From assembly GCA_002424495.1 (NCBI GenBank), contig DIKH01000007.1, positions 1 to 11,802 on the forward strand: a DNA stretch of 11,802 nucleotides. The letters run 5' to 3'. Every line of letters starts with the position of its first letter. The stretch's first letter is position 1. Made by a program: the position numbers and the translations under genes. Positions 5,926 to 11,416 of this stretch are shown here, piece after piece. Below the pieces are notes generated by a model. That model was given only the letters and a program-made list of their open reading frames with translations, made no database searches and had not been told where the DNA came from. Source of the stretch: Desulfobacteraceae bacterium UBA5623 (GTDB taxonomy: Bacteria > Desulfobacterota > DSM-4660 > Desulfatiglandales > Desulfatiglandaceae).

Positions 5926-6019
5926 CAGTCCAGTTTGGACGCAGATGAACGCAGATTGCCAAGATTTTCAATATAAAGAACTAACTGAAAAGATTATTAA
6001 AATCTTCGTATCAATTTAG
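5864..6019 (+). pseudogene. GxxExxY gene, only the 5' end
   Basis: The first 21 residues (MNENEVAREIVDAAYQIHRKL) are identical to those of the intact gene at 8676. Divergence starts exactly where the GxxExxY motif should follow, and 30 unrelated codons lead to TAG. The replacement begins at 5926 with a short palindrome (GTCCA-GTT-TGGAC) and CGCAGATGAACGCAGAT, a commonly dispersed intergenic repeat type. The nuclease core is entirely missing. Confidence 0.85.
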
Positions 6020-6031
6020 CTTTTTATAAAA

Positions 6032-6189
6032 TTTTTGGCACGGATTTCACGGATGCCGCGGATGATTTATTTTTTCCCCTGCGGAAGGATCGCAGGGGAA
6101 AAATCATACTGCCCTCCGGTGGCCGGAAGGCAAGGGATTAAGCCCTTTCTTAACTTAACCGTGTTTATCCATGAAATCCGTGCCAAAAA
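6032..6189. mobile_element. MITE-like element: 23-bp inverted repeats around a hairpin
   Basis: The outer arms are 6032-6054 and 6167-6189, starting TTTTTGGCACGGATTTCA on each strand; 22 of 23 positions match. Between them lies a 13-bp perfect stem (6071-6103) and no gene. Similar tracts lie immediately outside: TTAGCTTTTTATAAAATTTT at 6016-6035 and TTAGCTTTGATAAATTTT at 6192-6209, a possible imperfect flanking duplication. The element is about 158 bp with no coding capacity, as in non-autonomous elements. Confidence 0.6.
6071..6103. repeat. 13-bp perfect hairpin inside the MITE-like element
   Basis: TTTTTCCCCTGCG (6071-6083) pairs perfectly with 6091-6103 around a 7-base loop. The U tract precedes and the A tract follows the stem on both strands, the reverse of an intrinsic terminator, so a structural role is more likely. 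Confidence 0.75.
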
Positions 6190-6251
6190 AATTAGCTTTG
6201 ATAAATTTTCAAACACCCAAAGTGTTACGAAAATATGAGTTATGGAGACCT

Positions 6252-6330
6252 GACCCCTTTGTGACTGGACCCCTTTGTGACTGACCCCTTTGTGACTGGA
6301 CCCCTTTGTGACTGTGACCCCTTTGTGACT
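6252..6330 (+). repeat. Five-copy tandem repeat of GACCCCTTTGTGACT
   Basis: Identical 15-mers begin at 6252, 6268, 6283, 6299 and 6316, joined by G, nothing, G and GT. The array ends 59 bases before the AAA ATPase start. Open frames across it on the minus strand are repetitive readings, not genes. Confidence 0.9.
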
Positions 6331-6389
6331 TGAAGGTATGTGTGTATTTTTCTCTTGCATAATTTGCAACAAGGCTGCATATTATCTGC

Positions 6390-7556
6390 ATGTGGATCAC
6401 GAGACATTCTGAAAATTTACTCCGACGCATGGTAGGACAGTTCCCGGCCGTGATTATAACGGGCGCACGGCAGACAGGGAAGACCTCGATCCTGCGGCGG
6501 ATGTATCCGGAGGCTTCTTTCCTCAGCCTCGATCTTCCGGCCAATGCCGAAGCGGCCCTTACCGCGCCGGAACAACTGCTGGAGCAATACCCGGAACCGG
6601 TGATCATCGACGAAATCCAATACGCTCCTTCTTTGCTGCGGCATCTCAAGTACCGGATAGACCGGAATCGGTCCCCGGGGCAGTATTTCCTCACGGGATC
6701 CCAGGTGTTTCAGCTCATGCAGGGTGTTTCGGAGAGCCTCGCCGGCCGGTGCGCGGTTTTGAGCCTGCACACCCTTTCCATGGCGGAATTGCTGGATGCC
6801 GGCCGGACGATTGAAGAAACGTCCTATATCTTCCTAGGGGGATATCCGGAACTGCATGTGGGGGCAGAGGCGGCGTTATGGTTTCCTGCCTATGTGGCAA
6901 CCTATCTGGAACGGGATGTGCGCAACATTTTGCGAGTTGTGGAACTAAGGGATTTTAATCGGTTCATCCGTGCCTGTGCCCTCCGGACATCGCAGGTCCT
7001 CAATTATTCCGACATCGCCAGGGATGTCGGAATCGCACCCAACACCGCCCGTAAATGGCTCAACCTTCTGCAGACATCGGCCGTTGTCGCCCTGATCGAG
7101 CCGTATTGGGGAAATCGAACAAAGCGGTTGATCAAGGCGCCAAAGCTGGTTTTCTTGGACACCGGGCTGGCGGCATTTCTGGCCGGATTTCGTTCTGAGG
7201 AGGCGTTGTTTGCCTCCTCTCTGGCAGGCGCTTTCTGGGAGTCTCATGTTTTCGGACAAATCGTCAAGCAGAGCGCATCAGAGGGGGACAACTCAGTGGT
7301 GCACTATTGGCGCACCGCCAACGGCGCGGAAGTTGATCTGGTCATCGAGCAGGCGGGAGGTATGGCCCTGGCCATCGAGTGCAAATGGAAAGAGCACCCC
7401 AACATCACGGATGCGGCCGGCCTTCGGGCTCTGGAAGCGGTGGAGAAGGGCCGCATCAAGGAAAAATTCATCCTGTGCCGCACAAAGGCGACCTACAAGC
7501 TTGCTGATGGGACTTGGGTTATGAACATGAAGCAATTCTTCGAAAAGTCATGTTAA
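6390..7556 (+). CDS. AAA ATPase with C-terminal DUF4143 domain
   Basis: The 388-residue protein has an AAA ATPase head: RHSENLLRRMVGQFPAVIITGARQTGKTS, with Walker A GARQTGKT (residues 25-32), Walker B VIIDEIQ (70-76) and the sensor-like FLTGSQ. It continues into the DUF4143 domain (YVATYLERDVRNI, FIRACALRTSQVLNYSDIARDVGIAPNTARKWLNLL, LVFLDTGLAAFLAG). The tail NGAEVDLVIE...LAIECKW has the spacing of a PD-(D/E)XK-like nuclease fold common to these proteins. The length is normal and the frame intact. Family function is poorly defined; members are frequent in accessory and TA-rich regions. ATG 6390 fits homologue N-termini but has no clear Shine-Dalgarno site; a TATTAT box lies at 6380-6385. The gene looks clearly GC-richer than its neighbours, suggesting separate acquisition. 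Confidence 0.9.
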   Translation: MWITRHSENLLRRMVGQFPAVIITGARQTGKTSILRRMYPEASFLSLDLPANAEAALTAPEQLLEQYPEPVIIDEIQYAPSLLRHLKYRIDRNRSPGQYFLTGSQVFQLMQGVSESLAGRCAVLSLHTLSMAELLDAGRTIEETSYIFLGGYPELHVGAEAALWFPAYVATYLERDVRNILRVVELRDFNRFIRACALRTSQVLNYSDIARDVGIAPNTARKWLNLLQTSAVVALIEPYWGNRTKRLIKAPKLVFLDTGLAAFLAGFRSEEALFASSLAGAFWESHVFGQIVKQSASEGDNSVVHYWRTANGAEVDLVIEQAGGMALAIECKWKEHPNITDAAGLRALEAVEKGRIKEKFILCRTKATYKLADGTWVMNMKQFFEKSC

Positions 7557-7590
7557 GCTAAAAATATATATGATACGTAGAGGTGATAAA

Positions 7591-7821
7591 ATGGAAACGG
7601 CAAAGTTATTTCAGAATGGGAGTTCTCAAGCAGTAAGGCTGCCCAAGGAATTCAGAATTCCTGGAAATGAGGTAAAAATATTCAAAAAAGGCAACCATGT
7701 TATACTGGAGCCCATAGAAACGACATGGGACCCGTTGTTTGAATCGCTCAGTGAATTTCCGGAAGATTTTATGAAAGACGGTCGTAATCAACCCAGCGTG
7801 CAGAAAAGAGAATCTTTCTGA
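7591..7821 (+). CDS. vapB: VapB antitoxin (AbrB/MazE-type fold)
   Basis: The 76-residue protein starts METAKLFQNGSSQAVRLPKEFRIPGNEVKIFKKGNHVILEP, the swapped-hairpin DNA-binding motif of VapB proteins. Its acidic/aromatic tail (WDPLFESLSEFPEDFM) is the usual toxin-wrapping region. ATG 7591 is preferred over in-frame ATG 7570 because AGAGGTGA lies directly upstream and the N-terminus then matches the family. The stop overlaps the vapC start as TGATG (7819-7823). It is complete. VapBC complexes normally repress their own promoter. The start lies 34 bases after the ATPase stop, so co-transcription is possible. Confidence 0.9.
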   Translation: METAKLFQNGSSQAVRLPKEFRIPGNEVKIFKKGNHVILEPIETTWDPLFESLSEFPEDFMKDGRNQPSVQKRESF

Positions 7822-8204
7822 TGCGCTATCTGCTTGATACCAATATTTGCATATACCTCATAAAAAAACACTCACCCGAGATTATTGAGCGATTCCGAAA
7901 ACATTCACCACAGGATGTTGCAATTTCCACAATCACCCTCTTTGAGCTTCAATATGGGGTTGAAAAAAGTCAATACAGGCAACGTTCCGCGGATGCCCTT
8001 GACAAATTCCTTCTGCCATTGAACATTATTGACCTGGATCGTTCCGCGGTTATTCGTGCACAACTTGAAAAGAAAGGGATATCAATCGGACCTTATGATC
8101 TTCTAATAGCAGGTCTTGCCCGATCACGAGACATGACATTGGTGACTAACAACACCAAAGAATTTGAAAGAGTTGTTGACCTGCATATGGAAGACTGGCA
8201 ATAA
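7821..8204 (+). CDS. vapC: VapC toxin, PIN-domain ribonuclease
   Basis: The 127-residue protein carries the full PIN active site: D6 in YLLDTNICIYLI, E42 in TLFELQYGVEKS, D93 in IGPYDLLIAGLA and the TNNTKEF segment (N111, E114). VapC toxins are Mg-dependent endoribonucleases that cut tRNA or rRNA when VapB is degraded. Length and motif spacing are normal, and the start overlaps the vapB stop. This is one of only two TA systems in the window whose toxin is intact; AbiE is the other. Confidence 0.92.
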   Translation: MRYLLDTNICIYLIKKHSPEIIERFRKHSPQDVAISTITLFELQYGVEKSQYRQRSADALDKFLLPLNIIDLDRSAVIRAQLEKKGISIGPYDLLIAGLARSRDMTLVTNNTKEFERVVDLHMEDWQ

Positions 8205-8242
8205 ATAATAGGGACAGATTATCAAAAGACTACTTTCTCTTC

Positions 8243-8391
8243 ATGGCAAGAAAAAGTCGTCTCATATATCAGGGTATTCCCCATCACGCTATCCAACCAC
8301 AGTGTAATAACAAAACCTCAGATTACACGTGGCAGGCGGGGCAACAACCGTCAGGAAATCTTTTTAGAAGATAACGCGTCATTACTATCTT
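8243..8391 (+). pseudogene. N-terminal remnant of a third REP-associated transposase
   Basis: ATG 8243 opens MARKSRLIYQGIPHHAIQ, the standard N-terminus of Y1_Tnp/REP-associated transposases (MARK.RL...GIPHHVTQRGN). The next family element, GNNRQEIFLEDN, appears about 60 bases later in a different frame (around 8340-8376). The remnant is thus disrupted by an insertion or shift and is lost before the HUH motif. It ends just before the duplicated glycosyltransferase 3' end. The GGGACAGATTAT sequence upstream is the kind of motif often seen beside these transposases. Confidence 0.7.
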
Positions 8392-8396
8392 AAGTG

Positions 8397-8673
8397 GATG
8401 CTATCTTTGGGCTTGCCCATCCTCAGTCCTCTTCAAGGGGAGGTGGCTTCCCTGATTGACGAGTACAGTGTGGGGATGCGTTACGGCACTGATACCGGCA
8501 AGACTTTGCATGATTGCATCACGGCTTTGACGCAAGATACTGCATTACAAAGAAGCATGTCCCAAAAAGCGCGCGCCCTTTATGCAGAGCGTTTCTCGTT
8601 TGAGATGGTCTATGGAGGGTTGGTCAAGCATCTTGAAAAGCTGGTCACGCAAAGGCGCAAAGACGCAAAGTAA
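8397..8673 (+). pseudogene. Duplicated 3' end of the glycosyltransferase
   Basis: The 91-codon frame LSLGLPILSPLQGEVASLIDEYSVGMRYGT...VTQRRKDAK repeats the end of the gene at 4757-5861. Homology starts abruptly at 8397, and a two-base deletion there relative to copy 1 destroys the frame of the junction. Against copy 1 there are 23 nucleotide but only about five residue changes in the matching coding stretch. Both versions therefore evolved under selection for function before truncation. It can only be a relic, but it carries the inverted repeat and runs up to the intact GxxExxY gene. Confidence 0.85.
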
Positions 8674-8737
8674 ATATGAATGAGAATGAAGTGGCACGGG
8701 AAATTGTGGATGCGGCATACCAGATTCATAGAAAACT
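8411..8737 (+). repeat. Copy 2 of the 327-bp direct duplication
   Basis: Partner of 5599-5925 at offset 2812. It is perfectly identical over 8626-8737 and about 90 percent identical before that. Confidence 0.85.
8645..8670 (+). repeat. Left inverted repeat of the GxxExxY unit
   Basis: 26 bp, ending GGCGCAAAGACGCAAAG and identical to 5833-5858. It encodes the terminal TQRRKDAK of the truncated glycosyltransferase frame. Confidence 0.85.
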
Positions 8738-9059
8738 TGGGCCGGGGCTTTTAGAGAGTGTGTATGAAACCGTATTGGCTTTTGAGTTGGGAAAAAGAGG
8801 GTTGGATGTCCAAAGGCAGGTTCCGGTACCCATTGTATATGAGAGTATTTCTTTTACCGAGGGCTACAGGGCAGATTTGATAGTTGAAAACAAAGTCATT
8901 GTCGAACTGAAGTCTGTTGAAACGGTTGTCCCGGTACATAAGAAACAACTGTTGACCTACCTTCGCCTCGCAGACAAACGACTTGGTTTGCTGATCAACT
9001 TCGGCTCGGAACTGATACGGGACGGCATATCCCGCGTGGTAAATGGTTTAAATGACTAA
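8676..9059 (+). CDS. GxxExxY protein (PD-(D/E)XK nuclease-like fold)
   Basis: The 127-residue protein has the family-defining motif at G24-x-x-E27-x-x-Y30 (PGLLESVYE). It is followed by the nuclease-type core: D67 in YRADLIVENK, then E77-x-K79 in IVELKSVE, and Q91...Y95 in KKQLLTYLR. It ends with LGLLINFGSELIRDGISRVVNG, the usual conserved tail. Length is normal. The fold suggests a nuclease-like enzyme, but its biological role is not established. There is no Shine-Dalgarno site; ATG 8676 follows the upstream TAA by two bases, so translation may depend on coupling. This is the only complete copy; a 5' stub lies at 5864 and a 3' stub at 11212. Confidence 0.9.
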   Translation: MNENEVAREIVDAAYQIHRKLGPGLLESVYETVLAFELGKRGLDVQRQVPVPIVYESISFTEGYRADLIVENKVIVELKSVETVVPVHKKQLLTYLRLADKRLGLLINFGSELIRDGISRVVNGLND

Positions 9060-9085
9060 CTTGGCGTCTTTGCGCCTTGGCGTGA
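9060..9085 (-). repeat. Right inverted repeat of the GxxExxY unit
   Basis: Reverse complement of the left repeat with two mismatches. It directly follows the GxxExxY stop codon. The same sequence, with the next 20 or so bases also conserved, recurs at 11417 upstream of the second methyltransferase fragment. Confidence 0.85.
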
Positions 9086-9112
9086 GATATTTTCTTCCGG
9101 TCGAAAAGATAC

Positions 9113-9433
9113 ATGCATAACGACAAACAAACCGAATACCTGCGCTATGACACACGTGCCCAATCTCTATTGACGGCGGGGACCTTCGCAGTAGAAACAG
9201 CCCCAACTTTTGGTTCTTTGGCGATTCCACCCATCTACCGGGCGCCCTACAGTTATTACGAGCAGTGCATCCGCCGGCATATCACACAAGATTATGATGT
9301 GCTTGAGCTTGGCGCCGGTACAGGTCTGCACACATATGCGCTGGTGCAAACAGGTGCGCGGGTGGTGGCAAGCGATATCTCCAGTCACTCGTTGGAAGTG
9401 CTTTCGAAACGGATCGGGGGTGGGGGGAGGTAA
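9113..9433 (+). pseudogene. N-terminal fragment of a SAM-dependent methyltransferase, copy 1
   Basis: The 106-codon frame holds a conserved N-terminus (YDTRAQSLLTAG, IYRAPYSYYEQCI), then methyltransferase motif I VLELGAGTG (residues 63-71) and the motif II acidic residue in VVASDIS (D88). Homology ends at VLSKRIGGG, just after motif II, where a G-rich run (9417-9430) leads to TAA. Class I methyltransferases of this kind are usually 200-280 residues, so substrate-binding parts are missing. It probably belonged to the polysaccharide or small-molecule modification locus. A second copy, about 80 percent identical, ends at the same position (11466-11802). The G-rich end doubles as the ribosome site (GGAGG) of the following antitoxin. 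Confidence 0.8.
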
Positions 9434-9438
9434 AAACA

Positions 9439-9720
9439 ATGAATATTTCAGAAGATATAAAACCGATTACGTATCTAAAATCCAGAGCAGCCGATTTGCT
9501 TAAGCAGATCAATGAAACACATCGTCCCGTCATCATCACACAGAATGGCGAGCCGAAGGCTGTTTTACAAGATCCAAAAAGCTACGAAAATATGCGAAAT
9601 GCTATAGGTATCCTGAAGCTAATTTCCTTAGGGGAAGAAGACATTAGGGCAGGCCGGGTAAAATCCCAAGAGGAAGTTTTTGACATCATGGGAAAGATGC
9701 TGAAAGATAAGATGGAATGA
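9439..9720 (+). CDS. Phd/YefM family antitoxin
   Basis: The 93-residue protein has the Phd/YefM fold: ITYLKSRAADLLKQI, then RPVIITQNGEPKAVLQDPKSYENM. A long acidic-basic C-terminal arm (EDIRAGRVKSQEEVFDIM) would wrap the toxin. ATG 9439 has GGAGG at 9426-9430, eight bases upstream. Its stop overlaps the toxin start as ATGA (9717-9720). The antitoxin is full length. Such proteins bind their own promoter through the N-terminal domain, but no separate promoter could be identified in the short gap after the methyltransferase fragment. Confidence 0.88.
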   Translation: MNISEDIKPITYLKSRAADLLKQINETHRPVIITQNGEPKAVLQDPKSYENMRNAIGILKLISLGEEDIRAGRVKSQEEVFDIMGKMLKDKME

Positions 9721-9899
9721 ACCAGGAATACGAAGTGATATGGTCAAATAGGGCGAGGAATAGCCTTCGGATTCCACGGGGCCAGCGTCGCCGGACAAAA
9801 ATAGTCATCGCTTCGCAATATAGAATATTTTCTGCCTTTTGCGCATTTTTGCGGCTTGGTAAACAAAAAAGGAGCTCGGAAGCAGGGGAGCGTTTTTAG
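9717..9899 (+). pseudogene. RelE/ParE-type toxin stump
   Basis: The first 18 residues, MNQEYEVIWSNRARNSLR, match the start of RelE/ParE toxins (YeviwtprA.ksL.eI), and the ATGA overlap with the antitoxin confirms the operon. After residue 18 the sequence (IPRGQRRRTKIV...) is not family-like; it runs 42 codons through repeat-like DNA to a stop directly before the AbiE promoter. The toxin fold and catalytic residues are gone. Confidence 0.75.
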
Positions 9900-9926
9900 T
9901 TGACATATATTGTCTGAGTATATATT
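9900..9926 (+). promoter_or_regulatory. Promoter of the AbiE operon
   Basis: TTGACA (9900-9905) is a perfect -35 box. TATATT (9921-9926) gives a 15-base spacer; TATTCT (9923-9928) would give 17. Initiation is expected around 9933, with a leader of about 30 bases. Confidence 0.6.
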
Positions 9927-9944
9927 CTTAACACAATTGTTAAG
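9927..9944. promoter_or_regulatory. Probable AbiEi operator overlapping the transcription start
   Basis: CTTAACA-CAAT-TGTTAAG is a perfect 7-bp inverted repeat directly after the -10 box. Characterised AbiEi antitoxins repress their own operon by binding inverted repeats with the N-terminal winged helix. This is the best operator candidate, by position and symmetry only. Confidence 0.5.
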
Positions 9945-9962
9945 GATGTATGTTTACACACT

Positions 9963-10550
9963 ATGAAAACAAAGACCCTGAATTATTTATCGAACAAGTT
10001 GTTTTTTTCTGTGGCTGACCTGGCGGAAGCTGTTGGTATTAAAAATGAATCCGCTCAGGTATTATGCAGCCGTTATGTTAAGAATGAGACTTTTTTAAGG
10101 TTAAAGAAAAATTTTTATATAGTGGCCGGAAACTGGCCACTATATAATCGTGAGAATTACTTCAAAATAGCCAATTATCTGCAGGTTCCCTCGTATGTTT
10201 CTTGCGTGACAGCGCTTTCATTTTACGGAATTACTACCCAGGTGCCAAGAGACTGGTATGATAATATTTCTGTTAAACGGTCGATCAGATTCGAGGCAGA
10301 GGGCATTACGTTCAATTACTACAAGTTGAAAAAAGACTATTACTTTGGATTTGTAAGGCACGGAGATCTTTTTATTGCCACGAAAGAAAAGGCGTTTGTT
10401 GATACAGCGCATCTTTGCGCGTTTGGAAAATATTCCATGGATTGGCATGCCTGTGATCTAAAGACGCTGGATATGAAGTCGGTTGCCGATATCATGGTCA
10501 TTTTTCCTGAAAAAACGCAGAGGACTATCAGGGGGCTATGCAGGATTTAA
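9963..10550 (+). CDS. AbiEi-type antitoxin of a type IV TA / abortive infection system
   Basis: The 195-residue protein starts with a winged-helix region (FFSVADLAEAVGIKNESAQVLCSRYVKNETFLRLKKNFYIV). The AbiEi core follows: YVSCVTALSFYGITTQVP, ISVKRSIRFEAEGITFNYYKL and ATKEKAFVDTAHL. Such antitoxins neutralise the nucleotidyltransferase toxin without a stable complex and autorepress the operon. The end overlaps the toxin gene by 13 bases, indicating coupled translation. No good Shine-Dalgarno site is visible: AAGGA (9942-9946) is too far from ATG 9963 and lies in the operator. A 13-bp perfect inverted repeat lies within codons 51-62. The gene is intact. Confidence 0.85.
   Translation: MKTKTLNYLSNKLFFSVADLAEAVGIKNESAQVLCSRYVKNETFLRLKKNFYIVAGNWPLYNRENYFKIANYLQVPSYVSCVTALSFYGITTQVPRDWYDNISVKRSIRFEAEGITFNYYKLKKDYYFGFVRHGDLFIATKEKAFVDTAHLCAFGKYSMDWHACDLKTLDMKSVADIMVIFPEKTQRTIRGLCRI
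10115..10147. repeat. Perfect 13-bp inverted repeat inside the AbiEi coding sequence
   Basis: TTATATAGTGGCC (10115-10127) is followed by a 7-base loop and its exact reverse complement (10135-10147). In RNA this would be a stable hairpin early in the antitoxin message. Confidence 0.8.
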
Positions 10551-11197
10551 TCATGCAGGAACGATTTGAGCTTGAAGTCCTGGACAGGCTCAACAGCGGT
10601 AAATTTCTCACGCAGATTATCTTTGGCGGCGGGACTATGCTGCGTTTGTGTCATGGACTCGATCGATTTTCCGTTGATCTGGATTTTTGTGTTATCAAGG
10701 ATCTGGGGCCGGGATTCTTTGAGAATATGAAGGGTTATCTTGCAAAGCATTATAATATAAAGGACAGCGCAGAGAAGTTTTATACAATTCTTTTTGAACT
10801 GAGGTCACCTGATTATCCACGAAGCCTGAAACTTGAGATCCGCAAGGAAGTCAAAAAAATCCATGTAGAACAGGTAATCGCTTATAGCAAATATGCAACT
10901 ACGCAGGTTTTTTTGAAGGCTGTATCCTTAAACGACATGATGGAGTCAAAACTTGAGGCATTTCCGGATCGTCAGGAAATTCGTGATGTCTTTGACATGG
11001 AATTTCTGTTTAAAAGAGGCGTTCCGCTGGAGGCATCTGCTGATACGCTAAGAGAGGTTCTCAGGTTTATCAATGCCTTTCCCAAAAGAGATTATACAGT
11101 CAAGCTTGGCTCATTATTGGAAAAAGAGCAACGTAAATATTATTCTGCTGAAAATTTCAAGATATTAAAAGGGGCATTGGTGGGACGGGTATCATAA
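10538..11197 (+). CDS. AbiEii/AbiGii family nucleotidyltransferase toxin
   Basis: The 219-residue protein has the AbiEii (DUF1814) signature: FGGGTMLRL (GGGT at 30-33) and RFSVDLDF (D47, D49). It also has the later motifs LKLEI (E100), LNDMMESKLEAF (K138) and RDVFDMEFLF (D150, D153). Members transfer nucleotides to targets such as tRNA and cause bacteriostasis or abortive phage infection when not opposed by AbiEi. The length is at the short end of the family but all motifs are present. ATG 10538 overlaps the antitoxin gene; ATG 10553 (with AGGA at 10542) is an alternative start that removes five residues. The operon probably ends here, with no obvious terminator. Confidence 0.88.
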   Translation: MQDLIMQERFELEVLDRLNSGKFLTQIIFGGGTMLRLCHGLDRFSVDLDFCVIKDLGPGFFENMKGYLAKHYNIKDSAEKFYTILFELRSPDYPRSLKLEIRKEVKKIHVEQVIAYSKYATTQVFLKAVSLNDMMESKLEAFPDRQEIRDVFDMEFLFKRGVPLEASADTLREVLRFINAFPKRDYTVKLGSLLEKEQRKYYSAENFKILKGALVGRVS

Positions 11198-11211
11198 GGA
11201 GGTTGTCCGTT

Positions 11212-11292
11212 ATGATTGTGCCCATGATCAACTTTGGTGCTGAGTTTATCCGGAATGGCATATCGAGGGTTGTGAACGGGCTGAAAGACTAA
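11212..11292 (+). pseudogene. 3' end of another GxxExxY gene
   Basis: The frame ends MINFGAEFIRNGISRVVNGLKD, matching the last 20 or so residues of the intact GxxExxY gene (LINFGSELIRDGISRVVNGLND). It is only 26 codons from ATG 11212. AAGGAGG just after the AbiEii stop (about 11196-11202) gives it an unexpectedly good ribosome site nine bases upstream. All nuclease residues are missing. Confidence 0.8.
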
Positions 11293-11303
11293 CTTGCGGG
11301 GGC

Positions 11304-11326
11304 CTCACGCCAAGGCGCAAAGACGC
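11304..11326 (+). repeat. GGCGCAAAGACGC repeat, plus orientation, copy 4
   Basis: 23 bp, perfectly complementary to 11417-11439. The 90 bases between the two arms hold nothing recognisable. Plus-orientation copies also lie at 5833 and 8645. Confidence 0.85.
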
Positions 11327-11416
11327 AAAGGGTTTCTCTCTCTACGAAAATCGCAGGGTGATTGTCCGAGCGACGTTTATTGGAAACTACTTTTTGTTCA
11401 TAGTTATAGATACTTG

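Larger units (their letters stand above)
8645..9085 (+). mobile_element. Candidate single-gene mobile unit: GxxExxY gene between 26-bp inverted repeats
   Basis: The left repeat (8645-8670) and the reverse complement of 9060-9085 match at 24 of 26 positions. The left arm ends five bases before the GxxExxY start codon; the right arm begins at the base after its stop codon. The unit is 441 bp and contains nothing else. Partial copies with the same boundaries occur at 5833-5925 (left end) and 11212-11439 (right end). Mobility is inferred from this layout; no target-site duplication is visible. Confidence 0.5.

Noticed and set aside
6071..6103. Intrinsic terminator
   Set aside because: The T tract precedes and the A tract follows the stem on both strands, the opposite of a terminator.
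6252..6330. CRISPR array
   Set aside because: Units of 15 bases with 0-2 base spacers do not fit repeat-spacer structure, and no cas gene is present.
6067..6694. Long minus-strand open frames with SHKGV/SQRGQ repeats
   Set aside because: They are readings of the GACCCCTTTGTGACT tandem array and the antisense of the ATPase gene; no family features.
5599..8737. Integron-like cassette array with attC sites
   Set aside because: There is no integrase gene and no attC-type paired core sites, and the repeats are 23-26 bp simple inverted copies lacking that architecture.
9210..9539. Overlapping ORFs in other frames of the methyltransferase fragment
   Set aside because: They are shadows of a frame with a clear methyltransferase motif; the same shadows occur in the second copy (11289-11748).
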